Assembly (NCBI RefSeq): GCF_019511525.1
Contig: NZ_JAEUAT010000001.1
Span: forward strand, 62,001 to 126,000
Origin: Rhizobium cauense
GTDB lineage: Bacteria; Pseudomonadota; Alphaproteobacteria; Rhizobiales; Rhizobiaceae
DNA: 64,000 bases
Reading direction: 5' to 3'
The notes beneath the pieces were generated by a model. It saw only the letters and a list, made by a program, of their open reading frames with translations. It was not told where the DNA came from and did not search any database. Position numbers and translations under genes: made by a program. Below, one piece after another: positions 53,844 to 63,110 of the stretch (positions within the stretch are counted from its first letter, which is position 1; the number at the start of each line of letters is the position of its first letter).

Positions 53844-54652
53844 TGCGCGGCGCCCTCACCGCCCTGCTGCTTTCCGTTGCGATGCTGCTGCCGGCGGCAG
53901 CGACCGCACAGATGTTGCTGCCCGGCCAGGCAGCGCAAACGACTGCCGAAGTGCTTGAGATCGGTACGTCCACCAGCGAGATCGCCATCACCTCTGATTT
54001 CCGCGGCGCGGATCTGACGATCTTCGGTGCGGTGACCAATACCGACAGCCTGCTCCTGGCGATCGGCCAGTATGATGTCGTCGTCGTCCTCGAAGGACCG
54101 CGCGAGGACGCGACCGTGCGCCGGAAGGAGCGAGTGTTCGGTATCTGGATCAACACCCGCTCGATGACCTTCGAGGCCGTGCCGCACTCCTACTCGATGT
54201 CGAGCTCCCGCATGCTCGATGACATCACTACACCGCTTGACCTTACCGACAGGGGAATAGGCATCGATCATATCCCGCTGACACCGGTCGGTTTCGTCGG
54301 CAATGCCAGCAATCTCGGTGAATTCCGGCAGGCGTTCCGCCGTTTGCAGGAGAAGGGCGGCCTCTATGATCGTGACCCCAGCGGCGTGCGCTTCGTCAGC
54401 TCCAACCTTTTCAAGGCGAGCCTGCGGTTGCCGGCGAACATTCCGAATGGCGTGCATACCGTGCGCGCCTATCTCTTCAAGAGTGGCAGCTTTGTAACCG
54501 AGAAGTCGGTTCCGCTGCGTGTCATCAAGACGGGGATAGAACAAACGATTACCGACGCGGCGCACGAACAGCCGATCGCCTACGGCTTGTTCGCCGTCCT
54601 GCTCGCGGTGATTACCGGCTGGGGCGCCAGCGTCGTGTTCCGCAAGGACTGA
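53843..54652 (+). CDS. TIGR02186 family transmembrane protein
   Basis: A 269-residue protein with a signal peptide (cleaved near TATAQM), a beta-rich periplasmic domain (VLEGPREDATVRRKERVFGI) and one C-terminal membrane span ending VVFRKD. It belongs to the alphaproteobacterial family TIGR02186, which is regularly encoded right after a TauE/SafE permease, as here (overlapping ATGA). A helper for that exporter is inferred. Confidence 0.85.
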   Translation: MRGALTALLLSVAMLLPAAATAQMLLPGQAAQTTAEVLEIGTSTSEIAITSDFRGADLTIFGAVTNTDSLLLAIGQYDVVVVLEGPREDATVRRKERVFGIWINTRSMTFEAVPHSYSMSSSRMLDDITTPLDLTDRGIGIDHIPLTPVGFVGNASNLGEFRQAFRRLQEKGGLYDRDPSGVRFVSSNLFKASLRLPANIPNGVHTVRAYLFKSGSFVTEKSVPLRVIKTGIEQTITDAAHEQPIAYGLFAVLLAVITGWGASVVFRKD

Positions 54653-54740
54653 TCAGGCAGATCGCGCCTTCCGCGTCAGGAGGTCGAGATGCGCCTCCAC
54701 CAGCGGACACTTGCAAGCAGTTTCGAGGGAGGACGAAGAG

Positions 54741-55307
54741 ATGAGGAAGCTTATCGTTTGGAATCTGATGACGCTTGACGGCTATTTCGAAGGCGAGAAA
54801 CCTTGGGACATCGATTTTCACAATCTTGCCTGGGGTCCCGAACTGCAACACTACGCCGAGCATCTTGGTGAGGAAGGCGATCTGCTTGTCTTCGGTCGCA
54901 AGACATATGAGGGCATGGCCGCCTATTGGCCGACAGCCTCCGACGAGGACGGAGACAAGATCAAGACGTACATGAACGGCATTGCCAAGATTGCCGTATC
55001 GCGCTCGATGAAGACAGCCGACTGGAACAATACGCGCGTCGTAGCCGAGCCTGTTTCGGAACTGAAGAAATTGAAGGCCGAAGCGGGAAAGTCGATCTTC
55101 ATTTTCGGCAGCGCCGAACTCGCTGGGTCCCTGTTGAAAGAGGGACTTGTCGATGAAATCCGCATCTGCCTCGTGCCGGTCATCCTCGGCGGCGGCAATC
55201 CGCATTTCAAACCGGCAAGCCAACAGCGTCCACTGAAGCTTCTCGACAGCACGACGCTCAAGAACGGTGCGGTGATCCTGCGCTATGAGCCGATCAGGGC
55301 GGCGTGA
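54741..55307 (+). CDS. Dihydrofolate reductase (RibD C-terminal) family protein
   Basis: A 188-residue protein of the RibD C-terminal/DHFR-like fold. It begins with RKLIVWNLMTLDGYFEG, has FGRKTYEGMAAYW (NADPH region) and IFIFGSAELAGSLL with LVDEIRICLVPVILGGG. Not canonical folate-pathway DHFR; these proteins are usually annotated as NADPH-dependent reductases of unknown substrate. GGGAGG lies ahead of the ATG at 54741. Confidence 0.85.
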   Translation: MRKLIVWNLMTLDGYFEGEKPWDIDFHNLAWGPELQHYAEHLGEEGDLLVFGRKTYEGMAAYWPTASDEDGDKIKTYMNGIAKIAVSRSMKTADWNNTRVVAEPVSELKKLKAEAGKSIFIFGSAELAGSLLKEGLVDEIRICLVPVILGGGNPHFKPASQQRPLKLLDSTTLKNGAVILRYEPIRAA

Positions 55308-55413
55308 TGGCTGCTGCCCTAGATGGCAGAGCACACGCAATTCGCATTCGACTAAAAACGCATCGTTAATGTTTACGAGTTAGTAATCTCTCCGTAGCGA
55401 GAGGTTTCTTGTA

Positions 55414-55995
55414 ATGCGTATCCGTGCCCTCCCCGCCCTCGTGCTGCTTGCACTTGTTGCCGGCTGCGCGACGGCTCCCCAACAAACCCGGAACATCTGC
55501 GCCGTTTTCGAGCAGCGCGACGGAATGTTCACGAGCTGGCAGCGCGCGGCGGAAAAGACGGAGCGCAAATATGGAGTGCCGGTTCCGATCCTGATGGCGA
55601 CGATGTATACCGAGTCCGGCTTCCAGCCCTATGCACGGCCACCGCGCACCAAGCTGTTCGGCTTCATTCCATGGACACGCCCATCCACCGCCTACGGCTA
55701 CTCGCAGGCGCTCGACGGCACTTGGGATCATTATCAATCCGCTACCGGCAGCTGGGGCGCCCGCCGCACAAACTTCGCGGACGCGATCGACTTTATAGGC
55801 TGGTATCACTCGCAAAACAGCAAGTTGACCGGCATCCCGATCAACGACGCCTATAGCCTGTACCTCGCCTATTATTCCGGACCGAAAGGCTACAAGCGTG
55901 GCGACTGGCGCTCGAATGCGCAATTGCAGAAGACGGCGCAGCGCTTCTCCAACATGGCGGTTACCTATCAGCGGCAATTGCAAGAGTGCAATTGA
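55414..55995 (+). CDS. Lytic transglycosylase-like lipoprotein
   Basis: A 193-residue predicted lipoprotein (lipobox LVAGC, acylated Cys18) with a lysozyme-like SLT fold. The catalytic Glu is in ATMYTESGFQPYARP, followed by STAYGYSQALDGTW and LYLAYYSGPKGY. It would cleave peptidoglycan glycan strands from the outer-membrane side. The hairpin CTCTC/GAGAG at 55387-55402 overlaps the ribosome site and could limit translation. Confidence 0.85.
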   Translation: MRIRALPALVLLALVAGCATAPQQTRNICAVFEQRDGMFTSWQRAAEKTERKYGVPVPILMATMYTESGFQPYARPPRTKLFGFIPWTRPSTAYGYSQALDGTWDHYQSATGSWGARRTNFADAIDFIGWYHSQNSKLTGIPINDAYSLYLAYYSGPKGYKRGDWRSNAQLQKTAQRFSNMAVTYQRQLQECN

Positions 55996-56145
55996 TACGC
56001 GCAGGAAGACGCGAAGAACATAGTAAATACTCTATACAATTTTGAAAAACGAAACAAAATTGGGTGGATCAGCGCCCACTGGCAGTATTGTTTGACAATA
56101 CATTTGCAGTCATGGGATTCTCCCTGAATAGAATCAGGGGGATGG

Positions 56146-56379
56146 ATGGCCGCAGAACGATACTTATACGATTACAGCTCCGACAGAGCCGTCATGTATG
56201 AGGCTGGCGACTATCTCTTTCCACTCTCCAGCAGCAAGGCAGAGCACTGGATCTCCGGCGACTATATCTTCTGCATGAAAACCCAGGAAATCTCGTTCTG
56301 GATCCTGGGAAACGACGTGTATGGTCACGTCGGCCGCGGTGAGCTGACGCGCCAGCCCCTCTACTATTTCGGTGATTGA
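56146..56379 (+). CDS. Small hypothetical protein
   Basis: A 77-residue soluble protein, rich in aromatic residues (RYLYDYSSDRAVMYEAGDYL). AGGGGG lies directly upstream of the ATG. The repeated GDYLF/GDYIF segments are notable and suggest a beta structure built of two similar halves. I do not recognise a family. Confidence 0.6.
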   Translation: MAAERYLYDYSSDRAVMYEAGDYLFPLSSSKAEHWISGDYIFCMKTQEISFWILGNDVYGHVGRGELTRQPLYYFGD

Positions 56380-56404
56380 ACGAAGACCGCGAGATACCCG
56401 CAGC

Positions 56405-57130
56405 TCACCCGACCAGATTTCCAAACCTGACGGAATAGATCCTGTCGCGCCCCAAAAGATGGGCGATCAGCGAATTGTGGTCGAACAGGCCTTTCATCGC
56501 CTTGTGGCGAAGGTCGAGGCCACCGGTCATGACGCCAAACGCCGGCATCAGCAGGCGGGCGCCGTCTGTGGCGAAGCACGGGCGGCGGACCGATTTTTCG
56601 CGGCGGCGCACTGTAGCAGCCGGGTGCAGATGCCCGGCGATCTCTCCATTCTGCAGCCCGCCCTTCGGTTCATGCCGGAAGGTCAGCCCGCCATAGTGCA
56701 TTTCATCGACGGAGGTCCCCGGCAGGTCCACGGTTCCATCCGGGTCGTGGTTGCCGTTGATCCAGATCCATTCGCGGCCGCGCGCCATTTCCGAAATCAG
56801 GCTGCGGAATGCCTCGGGCAGATGCGCCGAGCCGACGCGGTCGTGGAAATTGTCGCCGAGCGACACCACGAGCTTCGGATCGTAGCGGGTAATCACGGCA
56901 GACAGCACCGTCAGGGTCGCCAGCGTGTCATAGGGTGGCAGCATCATGCCGCGACGGGCGAAGGCCGCGCCCTTTTCGAGATGCAGGTCCGAGACGACAA
57001 GAATGCCGGCATCGGGCATATAGAGCGCGCCAAGCGGATCGCAGACGGCGGCGACACCATGCACGGAGGTCTCGGCGCCTGCCAATGGAGCCAGTCCGTT
57101 CATTTCACGCGCGAGCGCCAGGCGGTTCAT
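56405..57130 (-). CDS. pdeM: Ligase-associated metallophosphoesterase PdeM
   Basis: A 241-residue calcineurin-like phosphoesterase of the DNA-ligase-associated group. Metal-binding motifs in order: SDLHLEKG, LGDNFHD, NGNHD and GHLHP. In other bacteria it is encoded with a DNA ligase, a helicase and an exonuclease; here only the helicase (102 bases upstream) is present. The start at 57130 is an ATG with AGGA nearby. Confidence 0.88.
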   Translation of the reverse strand: MNRLALAREMNGLAPLAGAETSVHGVAAVCDPLGALYMPDAGILVVSDLHLEKGAAFARRGMMLPPYDTLATLTVLSAVITRYDPKLVVSLGDNFHDRVGSAHLPEAFRSLISEMARGREWIWINGNHDPDGTVDLPGTSVDEMHYGGLTFRHEPKGGLQNGEIAGHLHPAATVRRREKSVRRPCFATDGARLLMPAFGVMTGGLDLRHKAMKGLFDHNSLIAHLLGRDRIYSVRFGNLVG

Positions 57131-57232
57131 CAATCCTGTCAGTCCCTGGTTTCAGGAGCGCCCCTTTCGGATCGCACCATATCTTTGTCTTGGGCCGGAT
57201 GGTAAGTTGATACGAACCGATCCGGCACTCTT

Positions 57233-59743
57233 CTAGGCCAGCGCCTCGGCGATCAGATCGTCCGCCGCTTCCGCCAGCACCGCGTCGTGGGCTTCGCCGT
57301 GCACTGGCTCCTTGCCGATCTCCAGCATGACTGGCACCGCCAGCGGCGAGATATGGTCGAGCGCACGATGCGTGATGTGGCCCTTGATTCGCCTCAGCAT
57401 ATCGCCAAGCCGTGAAATATCCAAAAGCCCGGTCGCCGCATCCTGCCGTGTCGCCTGCAGCAGGATGTGATCCGGTTCGTGGGTTCTCAGCACATCGTAG
57501 ATCAGATCGGCCGATACCGTGACCTGTCGCCCGGTCTTTTCCTTGCCCGGGTGACGGCGCTCGATCAAACCGGCAATCACGGCGCAATTGCGGAAGGTTC
57601 GCTTCAAAAGGAAGGATTCGTCGAGCCAGCTTTCGAGGTCGTCGCCCAGCATGTCCTCATCGAAGAGATCAGCGAGGCTGAGGCGGCCGTTGCGGATCAT
57701 CATCCCCATGTCCTCGAAGCCCCAGATGCCGAGCGAATAATCCGTCGCGACGAAGCCGAGAGGCTTGGCTCCGGCCCGCTCGAGCCGCCGCGTCAGCAGC
57801 ATGCCAAGCGTCTGGTGCGCCAGCCGCCCTTCGAAGGGATAGGTGACCATGTAGCAGCGGCTGCCGCGCGGGAAGGTCTCGATCAGCAGCTCGTCGCGCT
57901 TCGGCAGCATCGACTTTTCCTGCTGGATCGCCAGCCAGTCGCGCACCTGATCCGGCAGATGATGCCAGCGATCTGGATCTGATATCATCGAGCGGACCTG
58001 ATCGGCCAGATAGGTGGAGAGCGGAAACTTGCCGCCGGCGTAGGATGGGATCTTCGGGTCCATCGAGAAGGCTTGAGAGGCCAGCGCCTCGTTCTCGCGA
58101 ATGCCCTCGAAACGCAGTACCTTGCCGGCGAAGATGAAAGTGTCGCCAGGTGACAGCTGCTCGAAGAAATATTCCTCCATCTTGCCGAGCGTCGCACCGC
58201 CGCGACCGATCCGGCCGCCTTCGCCGCGCTTGACCATGCGAAGGTTGAGCATCGGGCTTTCAACGATCGTGCCGAGATTCAGCCGGTATTGCTGGGCTAC
58301 CTGCGGGTTGGAGACCCGCCAGCGTCCCTCCTTGGTCTTACGAATGCGGGCGTAGCGCTCATAGGTACGCAGCGCATAGCCGCCCGTCGCAACGAAATCG
58401 ACGACGCGCTCGAAGGTCTCCCACGACAGATCGGCGTATGGCGAGGCGCTGGTGACCTCGTCGTAGAGCTCCAGCATGTCGAACGGCTCGGCGCAGGCCA
58501 TTCCGAGCACATGCTGCGCCAGTGCATCGAGCGCACCCTTGCCGACAGGCGGCGTGTCCTGCGCGCCGATGTAGTTCGCGTCGAGTGCCGCCTGGCATTC
58601 CATCACCTCGAAGCGGTTGGCGGGCACGAGGATCGCCTTCGACGGTTCATCCATACGGTGGTTGGCGCGGCCGATGCGCTGGGCAAGCCGCGAGGCGCCC
58701 TTCGGCGCGCCGACATGGACGACGAGATCGACATCGCCCCAGTCGATACCGAGGTCGAGCGTCGAGGTGGCAACCACCGCCCGCAGCCGGTTTGCCGCCA
58801 TCGCGGCCTCAACCTTGCGTCGCTGGCCGACATCGAGGGAGCCGTGATGCAATGCGATCGGCAGGTTTTCGTCATTCACCGTCCAGAGTTCCTGGAACAG
58901 CATCTCGGCCTGCGACCGGGTGTTGACGAAGAGCAGTGTCGTCTGGTGTTCGAGGAGCTGCTTGTAGACGTCGGGGATCGCATACTTCGCCGAATGGCCG
59001 GACCAGGGGATGCGCTCCTCGGTCGAGAGGATCGAAATATCCGGCTTGGCGCCGCCTTCGACGATGACCAGTCCGGCATGGTGGTCCTCGCCTTCCCGCT
59101 GCGCGACCAGCCATTTCTGCAAGTCCATAGGGTCGGAGACGGTAGCCGAAAGGCCGATTGTCTGCAGGGCGGGCGCCAGCCTTCGCAGGCGGGCAAGGCC
59201 GAGCGAGAGCATGTGACCGCGCTTCGAGGTAACGAGCGAATGCAATTCGTCGAAGACGATGTACTTCAGGTCTTTGAAGAAGCGCTCGGCCTCGTTGTTG
59301 GCGAGCAGCAAGGCCACCTGCTCCGGCGTCGTCAGCAGAATGTCGGGTGGGTTCAGCTTCTGTCGCTGGCGTTTGGCCACGGGCGTGTCGCCGGTGCGGT
59401 TCTCGACCGTGACAGGCAGCCCCATCTCCTCGACCGGCTTCATCAGGTTGCGCTCGATGTCGACGGCGAGCGCCTTCAGCGGCGAGATGTAGAGCGTGTG
59501 GATGCCGGTAAACGCCGAGCCGGGCGGGATCTTGCCGCGGCGCGTCAGGTCGGTCAGCGACGGCAGGAAGCCGGCGAGCGTCTTGCCGGCGCCGGTTGGC
59601 GCGATCAGCAGCGTGCTATCGCCAGCCTCGGCGCGGGCCAGCAATTCCAGCTGATGGGCACGCGGGCGCCAGCCCTTGTCCGCGAACCAGCGGGTGAAAG
59701 GCGGAGGCAGGCCAATGCGGGCTTCGGAATCGATCTGGTCCAC
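57233..59743 (-). CDS. Ligase-associated Lhr-like DEXH-box helicase
   Basis: An 836-residue superfamily-2 helicase: Walker A LIAPTGAGKT, Walker B FDELHSL (DELH), motif III SATV, motif VI QRIGRANHR, a Lhr winged-helix section and the DUF4145-like tail of the ligase-associated subgroup. It unwinds nicked DNA or RNA-DNA hybrids in end processing. GTG start at 59743 with a weak ribosome site. It precedes PdeM on the same strand; the associated ligase and exonuclease are not in the window. Confidence 0.9.
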   Translation of the reverse strand: MDQIDSEARIGLPPPFTRWFADKGWRPRAHQLELLARAEAGDSTLLIAPTGAGKTLAGFLPSLTDLTRRGKIPPGSAFTGIHTLYISPLKALAVDIERNLMKPVEEMGLPVTVENRTGDTPVAKRQRQKLNPPDILLTTPEQVALLLANNEAERFFKDLKYIVFDELHSLVTSKRGHMLSLGLARLRRLAPALQTIGLSATVSDPMDLQKWLVAQREGEDHHAGLVIVEGGAKPDISILSTEERIPWSGHSAKYAIPDVYKQLLEHQTTLLFVNTRSQAEMLFQELWTVNDENLPIALHHGSLDVGQRRKVEAAMAANRLRAVVATSTLDLGIDWGDVDLVVHVGAPKGASRLAQRIGRANHRMDEPSKAILVPANRFEVMECQAALDANYIGAQDTPPVGKGALDALAQHVLGMACAEPFDMLELYDEVTSASPYADLSWETFERVVDFVATGGYALRTYERYARIRKTKEGRWRVSNPQVAQQYRLNLGTIVESPMLNLRMVKRGEGGRIGRGGATLGKMEEYFFEQLSPGDTFIFAGKVLRFEGIRENEALASQAFSMDPKIPSYAGGKFPLSTYLADQVRSMISDPDRWHHLPDQVRDWLAIQQEKSMLPKRDELLIETFPRGSRCYMVTYPFEGRLAHQTLGMLLTRRLERAGAKPLGFVATDYSLGIWGFEDMGMMIRNGRLSLADLFDEDMLGDDLESWLDESFLLKRTFRNCAVIAGLIERRHPGKEKTGRQVTVSADLIYDVLRTHEPDHILLQATRQDAATGLLDISRLGDMLRRIKGHITHRALDHISPLAVPVMLEIGKEPVHGEAHDAVLAEAADDLIAEALA

Positions 59744-59794
59744 GGCGCTAAAGGTAGTGCACCGACTGCCGAAATAGAATGGCGGACCCGCGCG

Positions 59795-61048
59795 CTAGAG
59801 GAAACGATGCGGATGGAAGGGCTCGGGATCGGCGAAGGTCTCGTTGCCGGCCATCTGTTCGGCCAGCAGCCGACCACTGGCCGGGCCGAGCGTCAGGCCG
59901 TGATGCGCGTGGCCGAAATTGAACCACAGACCGCGATGGCGCGGCGCCGGGCCGATCACCGGGCGCATGTCCGGCAGGCACGGACGCAGGCCAAGCCAGG
60001 GCGTCGCTTCCACCGGCTCGCCGAGCGGGAAGAGTGCACGGGCATGTTTCTCGTCGCGGCGGAGCTGGATGGTGTTGGCAGGCGCGTCGGGCGCGGCAAA
60101 TTCGATGCCTGTCGTCAGCCGGATACCACGCGCCATCGGCGCCAGCACGTAGCCGGCTTCCTCGTCGACGACGGAGTGGCCAAGTGGCTGGCCTTCGCGC
60201 TGCGCATAGTGCCGGTGGTAGCCGCGCTTGACCGCCAGCGGCAGGGGATAGCCCAGCTTGCGGAAGATCAGCCCGGATTGCGGGCCAAGCGCGACGACGA
60301 CTTCGCCGGCTTCGATGATCTCGCCTTCATCCGTCGTGATCGACCAGCCGTTCTTTTCCTCGCGCAAGGCAGAAGCGTCGGCGCGGACCATCTTGCCGCC
60401 TGCTGCGGTGAAGAGGTTCGCATAGGCTGCCGTCAGCGCCTGCGGGTCGGTCACCGTCTTTGGGTCGAGCCAGTGCACGCCGCCGGCGATGCGACTGCCG
60501 TTCGCGGCAAAGGCAGGCTCCAGCGCCAGAAACTCGGCCTTATCGAGGATGCGGATCGCCAGGCCGTGGGCAGACAGGCTTTCGGCCTCTGCTCGGGCGG
60601 CATCGAAACGGCGCGGATTCTTGTAGAACGACACCCAGCCGCGTTCACGGATGAGGTCGAAGGCACCGGCGCGGCCAATCAGCTTGTCGTGTTCGGTAAC
60701 GCTGGCCTCGATCAAAGGCAGGAGCGCCTGCGTCGCTTTTTCCAGATTGGTCGGCGACGAATGCCACCAGTAGCGCGCCAGCCATGCTGCAATACGCGGC
60801 AGGTAGGCCGGGTCGTAACGAACATCCGACGAGGTGTTCAGCGCATACTTGGCGATGGCGCCGAGCTGCCGCGGAAAGGCGTAGGGAATGACGGAGGAGC
60901 GCTCGATCAGCCCGGCATTGCCGTAGCTGGTACCGCCGCCCGGCTCGCCGCGATCGGCCAGCACGACGGAGCGGCCGCGATCCTGCAAATGAATGGCCGC
61001 ACTGACGCCGACAATGCCGGCACCGAGGACGAGGATATCTGTTTTCAT
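59795..61048 (-). CDS. D-amino-acid dehydrogenase (DadA-like) FAD oxidoreductase
   Basis: A 417-residue GR2-type FAD enzyme of the DAO family. The FAD site is ILVLGAGIVGVSAAIHLQDRGRSVVLADR, the substrate half has GGVHWLDPKTV, and the C-terminal GLWFNFGHAHHGLTLGPASGRLLAE binds FAD, all typical of DadA. It is 63 bases downstream of the solute-binding protein gene on the same strand, which suggests a transport-coupled amino-acid oxidation role. The ribosome site is weak. Confidence 0.88.
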   Translation of the reverse strand: MKTDILVLGAGIVGVSAAIHLQDRGRSVVLADRGEPGGGTSYGNAGLIERSSVIPYAFPRQLGAIAKYALNTSSDVRYDPAYLPRIAAWLARYWWHSSPTNLEKATQALLPLIEASVTEHDKLIGRAGAFDLIRERGWVSFYKNPRRFDAARAEAESLSAHGLAIRILDKAEFLALEPAFAANGSRIAGGVHWLDPKTVTDPQALTAAYANLFTAAGGKMVRADASALREEKNGWSITTDEGEIIEAGEVVVALGPQSGLIFRKLGYPLPLAVKRGYHRHYAQREGQPLGHSVVDEEAGYVLAPMARGIRLTTGIEFAAPDAPANTIQLRRDEKHARALFPLGEPVEATPWLGLRPCLPDMRPVIGPAPRHRGLWFNFGHAHHGLTLGPASGRLLAEQMAGNETFADPEPFHPHRFL

Positions 61049-61111
61049 CGGATGGACTTGGTCAAGGGGCGCGGAGGCTTGTCACCTCCGCGCGATTGGA
61101 TCGGCAAACGA

Positions 61112-61867
61112 TCAGTAGATGTCGAAGGGGAAATACTTCTTGGTGATTTCCTGATACTTCCCGCTGGCGACCAGCGCATCGATCGCCTTGTTGAAGCGCT
61201 CCTTCAGGTCGGTCTCGCCCTGGCGGATGCCAATGCCGGCCTGCGTTTCCGTGCCCGGAACGTCGCCGAGCAGCTTGCAGCAATCCTTGCCAGCCTTGTT
61301 CAGCCAGTCGACCACCACGAACTTGTCGGAGACCAGCGCGTCCAAGCGGCCGTTCTGCAGGTCGGCGACGGCCTCGTCCTGCGTCGGGTAAAGCTTCGCC
61401 TCGGCGCCGCCCTTGGCATAGACGTCACTGGTGTAGTCCGCCTGAGTGGTCGATGCCTGGGCACCGACAGCCTTGCCCTTCATGTCGTCGACGCTGACGC
61501 CCTTGAGCGGGCTGTCCTTCGGCACGGCGACGGCAAGCGGTGTCGTGTAGTACTTGTTCGTGAAGTCGATCTGCTTCTTGCGCTCGTCGGTGATGCTCAT
61601 CGACGCGATGATGGCGTCATACTTCTTGGCCAGGAGGCCGGGGATGATGCCGTCCCAATCCTGCGCTACGATCGTGCACTTGGCCTTCATCTCCTCGCAG
61701 AGCGCATTGGCCATGTCGACGTCGAGCCCCTTCAGGCTGCCGTCGGATTCGACGTAGTTGAAGGGAGGATAGGCACCCTCGGTTGCGATGCGGATCGTGT
61801 CCTCGGCGGAGGCGAGATGCGTCGCCGCAAGCAAGGCAGCGGCCGCCAGGAAAATCGTCTTTCTCAT
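61112..61867 (-). CDS. Polar amino-acid ABC transporter binding protein
   Basis: A 251-residue periplasmic binding protein (family 3, ArgT/HisJ type). The signal peptide ends LASAEDT; IRIATEGAYPPFNYVESDG, GLDVDMANAL and DAIIASMSITDERKKQIDFT are the signature elements. Two Cys residues (KDCCKL) are unusual for this family. No permease or ATPase gene is adjacent, so it would share another importer. AGGGA lies seven bases before the ATG. Probably cotranscribed with the DadA-like gene. Confidence 0.92.
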   Translation of the reverse strand: MRKTIFLAAAALLAATHLASAEDTIRIATEGAYPPFNYVESDGSLKGLDVDMANALCEEMKAKCTIVAQDWDGIIPGLLAKKYDAIIASMSITDERKKQIDFTNKYYTTPLAVAVPKDSPLKGVSVDDMKGKAVGAQASTTQADYTSDVYAKGGAEAKLYPTQDEAVADLQNGRLDALVSDKFVVVDWLNKAGKDCCKLLGDVPGTETQAGIGIRQGETDLKERFNKAIDALVASGKYQEITKKYFPFDIY

Positions 61868-61987
61868 TGCTGTTCCCTTATTGGAATTGTTTTTGCCCAA
61901 CAGGGCCGACTTTAGCGAATCCTCGTCGCTTCACAACCCCGGACGAGCAGGAAGCGCCGTCTATTCGACCTCCCGCCCGTACCACGC

Positions 61988-62023
61988 TTGACAAATCGGA
62001 TAATCATGGATATTTTTTATCCA
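61988..62023 (+). promoter_or_regulatory. Promoter with overlapping Rrf2 operator
   Basis: TTGACA at 61988-61993 and TATTTT at 62011-62016 with a 17-base spacer. The palindrome TGGATA, five T, TATCCA (62007-62023) covers the -10 region, so its ligand would block transcription. Autorepression by the Rrf2 protein is inferred. Confidence 0.6.
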
Positions 62024-62043
62024 CGATTTGAGGAGGCAGTCCG

Positions 62044-62544
62044 ATGAAACTGAGTGATGGCGTCGAACAGGCTATCCATAGCGTCGCGATGCTGGCCGGC
62101 CTGTCAGACAGCGGCGTGCTTTCGGCCGCCGCGCTGGCGGAGTTCCACGGCGTCTCGACGAGCTACCTTCTGAAGCACCTGCAGGCGCTCTCCGGCGCCG
62201 GCATCGTCAGCACGGTTTCGGGGCCGAAAGGCGGGTATCGGCTGGCGAAGCCAACGGAAGACATCAGCCTCCTCGATATCGTGCTCGCGGTCGAGGGGCC
62301 GGAGCCGGCATTCCGTTGCAGCGAGATCCGCCAGCGCGGACCGAACCAGCTGCCGGGACGCTACTTCACCAAACCGTGCCAGATCAGCGCGGCAATGCTG
62401 AGGGCGGAGCGCGTCTATCGCGCCGAACTCGCCAAGACCAGCATCGCCGACATCCTGGTGCAGCTCGCTGCTGATGACGACGGCGGCATCGCCGCCCGCG
62501 GCTGCGCCTTCCTTGAAATGAATGAACGCAGAGCGGCTCGCTGA
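62044..62544 (+). CDS. Rrf2 family transcriptional regulator
   Basis: A 166-residue regulator with an N-terminal winged helix-turn-helix (MKLSDGVEQAIHSVAML, AEFHGVSTSYLLKHLQAL, GPKGGYRLAKP) as in IscR/NsrR. Cys residues fall in RCSEI and TKPCQI and a third at GCAFLE, spacing unlike the IscR cluster, so it may sense redox by thiols rather than a Fe-S cluster. GAGGAGG lies ahead of the ATG. The palindrome in its promoter is the likely operator. Confidence 0.9.
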   Translation: MKLSDGVEQAIHSVAMLAGLSDSGVLSAAALAEFHGVSTSYLLKHLQALSGAGIVSTVSGPKGGYRLAKPTEDISLLDIVLAVEGPEPAFRCSEIRQRGPNQLPGRYFTKPCQISAAMLRAERVYRAELAKTSIADILVQLAADDDGGIAARGCAFLEMNERRAAR

Positions 62545-62574
62545 GCCGCCCCAACCCCAAAAGGAGAATGAACC

Positions 62575-63036
62575 ATGCAAGCACGTTTCAACTTCGCAAA
62601 AGCCGCACCGGACGCCTACAAGGCGGTCGCCGCACTGGAGCAGTATGTTCAGGAATCGGGCCTCGAGCGCCGCTTCATCCACCTGATCAAGCTTCGCGCC
62701 TCGCAGATCAACGGCTGCGCCTACTGTGTCGACATGCATGTCAAGGAATCCCGCCATGACGGGCTCAGCGAACAGTGGATCAACCTGATGTGCGTCTGGC
62801 GGGAGTCGCCGGTCTATGACGCCAAGGAACGCGCCTTGCTCGGCTGGGTCGATGCCGTCACCCAAATCGCCGCAACCGGCGCGCCGGACGCCGACTTCGA
62901 GGCGCTGAAGGCCCACTTCACGGAAGAAGAAATCACCAAGATCACGGTGGCGATCGGCGCGATCAATGTCTGGAACCGGCTGGCCGTCGGCTTCCGCTCG
63001 CAGCACCCGATCGACAAGCCGGCACAGGCTGCCTGA
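62575..63036 (+). CDS. AhpD-like carboxymuconolactone decarboxylase family protein
   Basis: A 153-residue helical protein with the AhpD-type active-site CAYCVDMH (CxxC with trailing His) in KLRASQINGCAYC, a peroxidase-related motif. Family members act as alkyl-hydroperoxidases. AGGAG lies eight bases before the ATG. It is 30 bases downstream of the Rrf2 gene, a common redox-sensing pair; the regulator probably controls it. Confidence 0.92.
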   Translation: MQARFNFAKAAPDAYKAVAALEQYVQESGLERRFIHLIKLRASQINGCAYCVDMHVKESRHDGLSEQWINLMCVWRESPVYDAKERALLGWVDAVTQIAATGAPDADFEALKAHFTEEEITKITVAIGAINVWNRLAVGFRSQHPIDKPAQAA

Positions 63037-63046
63037 TAACTATGAC

Positions 63047-63090
63047 GTCCCCTCTCCCCGTTCGACGGGGAGAGGGCTAGGGTGAGGGGC
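63047..63090 (+). repeat. Left palindromic repeat of the DUF559 cassette
   Basis: Perfect 11-base arms CCCTCTCCCCG and CGGGGAGAGGG around TTCGA, then CTAGGGTGAGGGGC. The same block, inverted, ends the cassette at 63508-63550. This G/C-rich family is common in rhizobial genomes (from memory). Confidence 0.85.
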
Positions 63091-63110
63091 ATTGCCACTG
63101 GAAACGCCTG

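Noticed and set aside
58289..61915. A 1208-codon plus-strand frame
   Set aside because: Antisense to the helicase, DadA-like and binding-protein genes, all of which have clear motifs.
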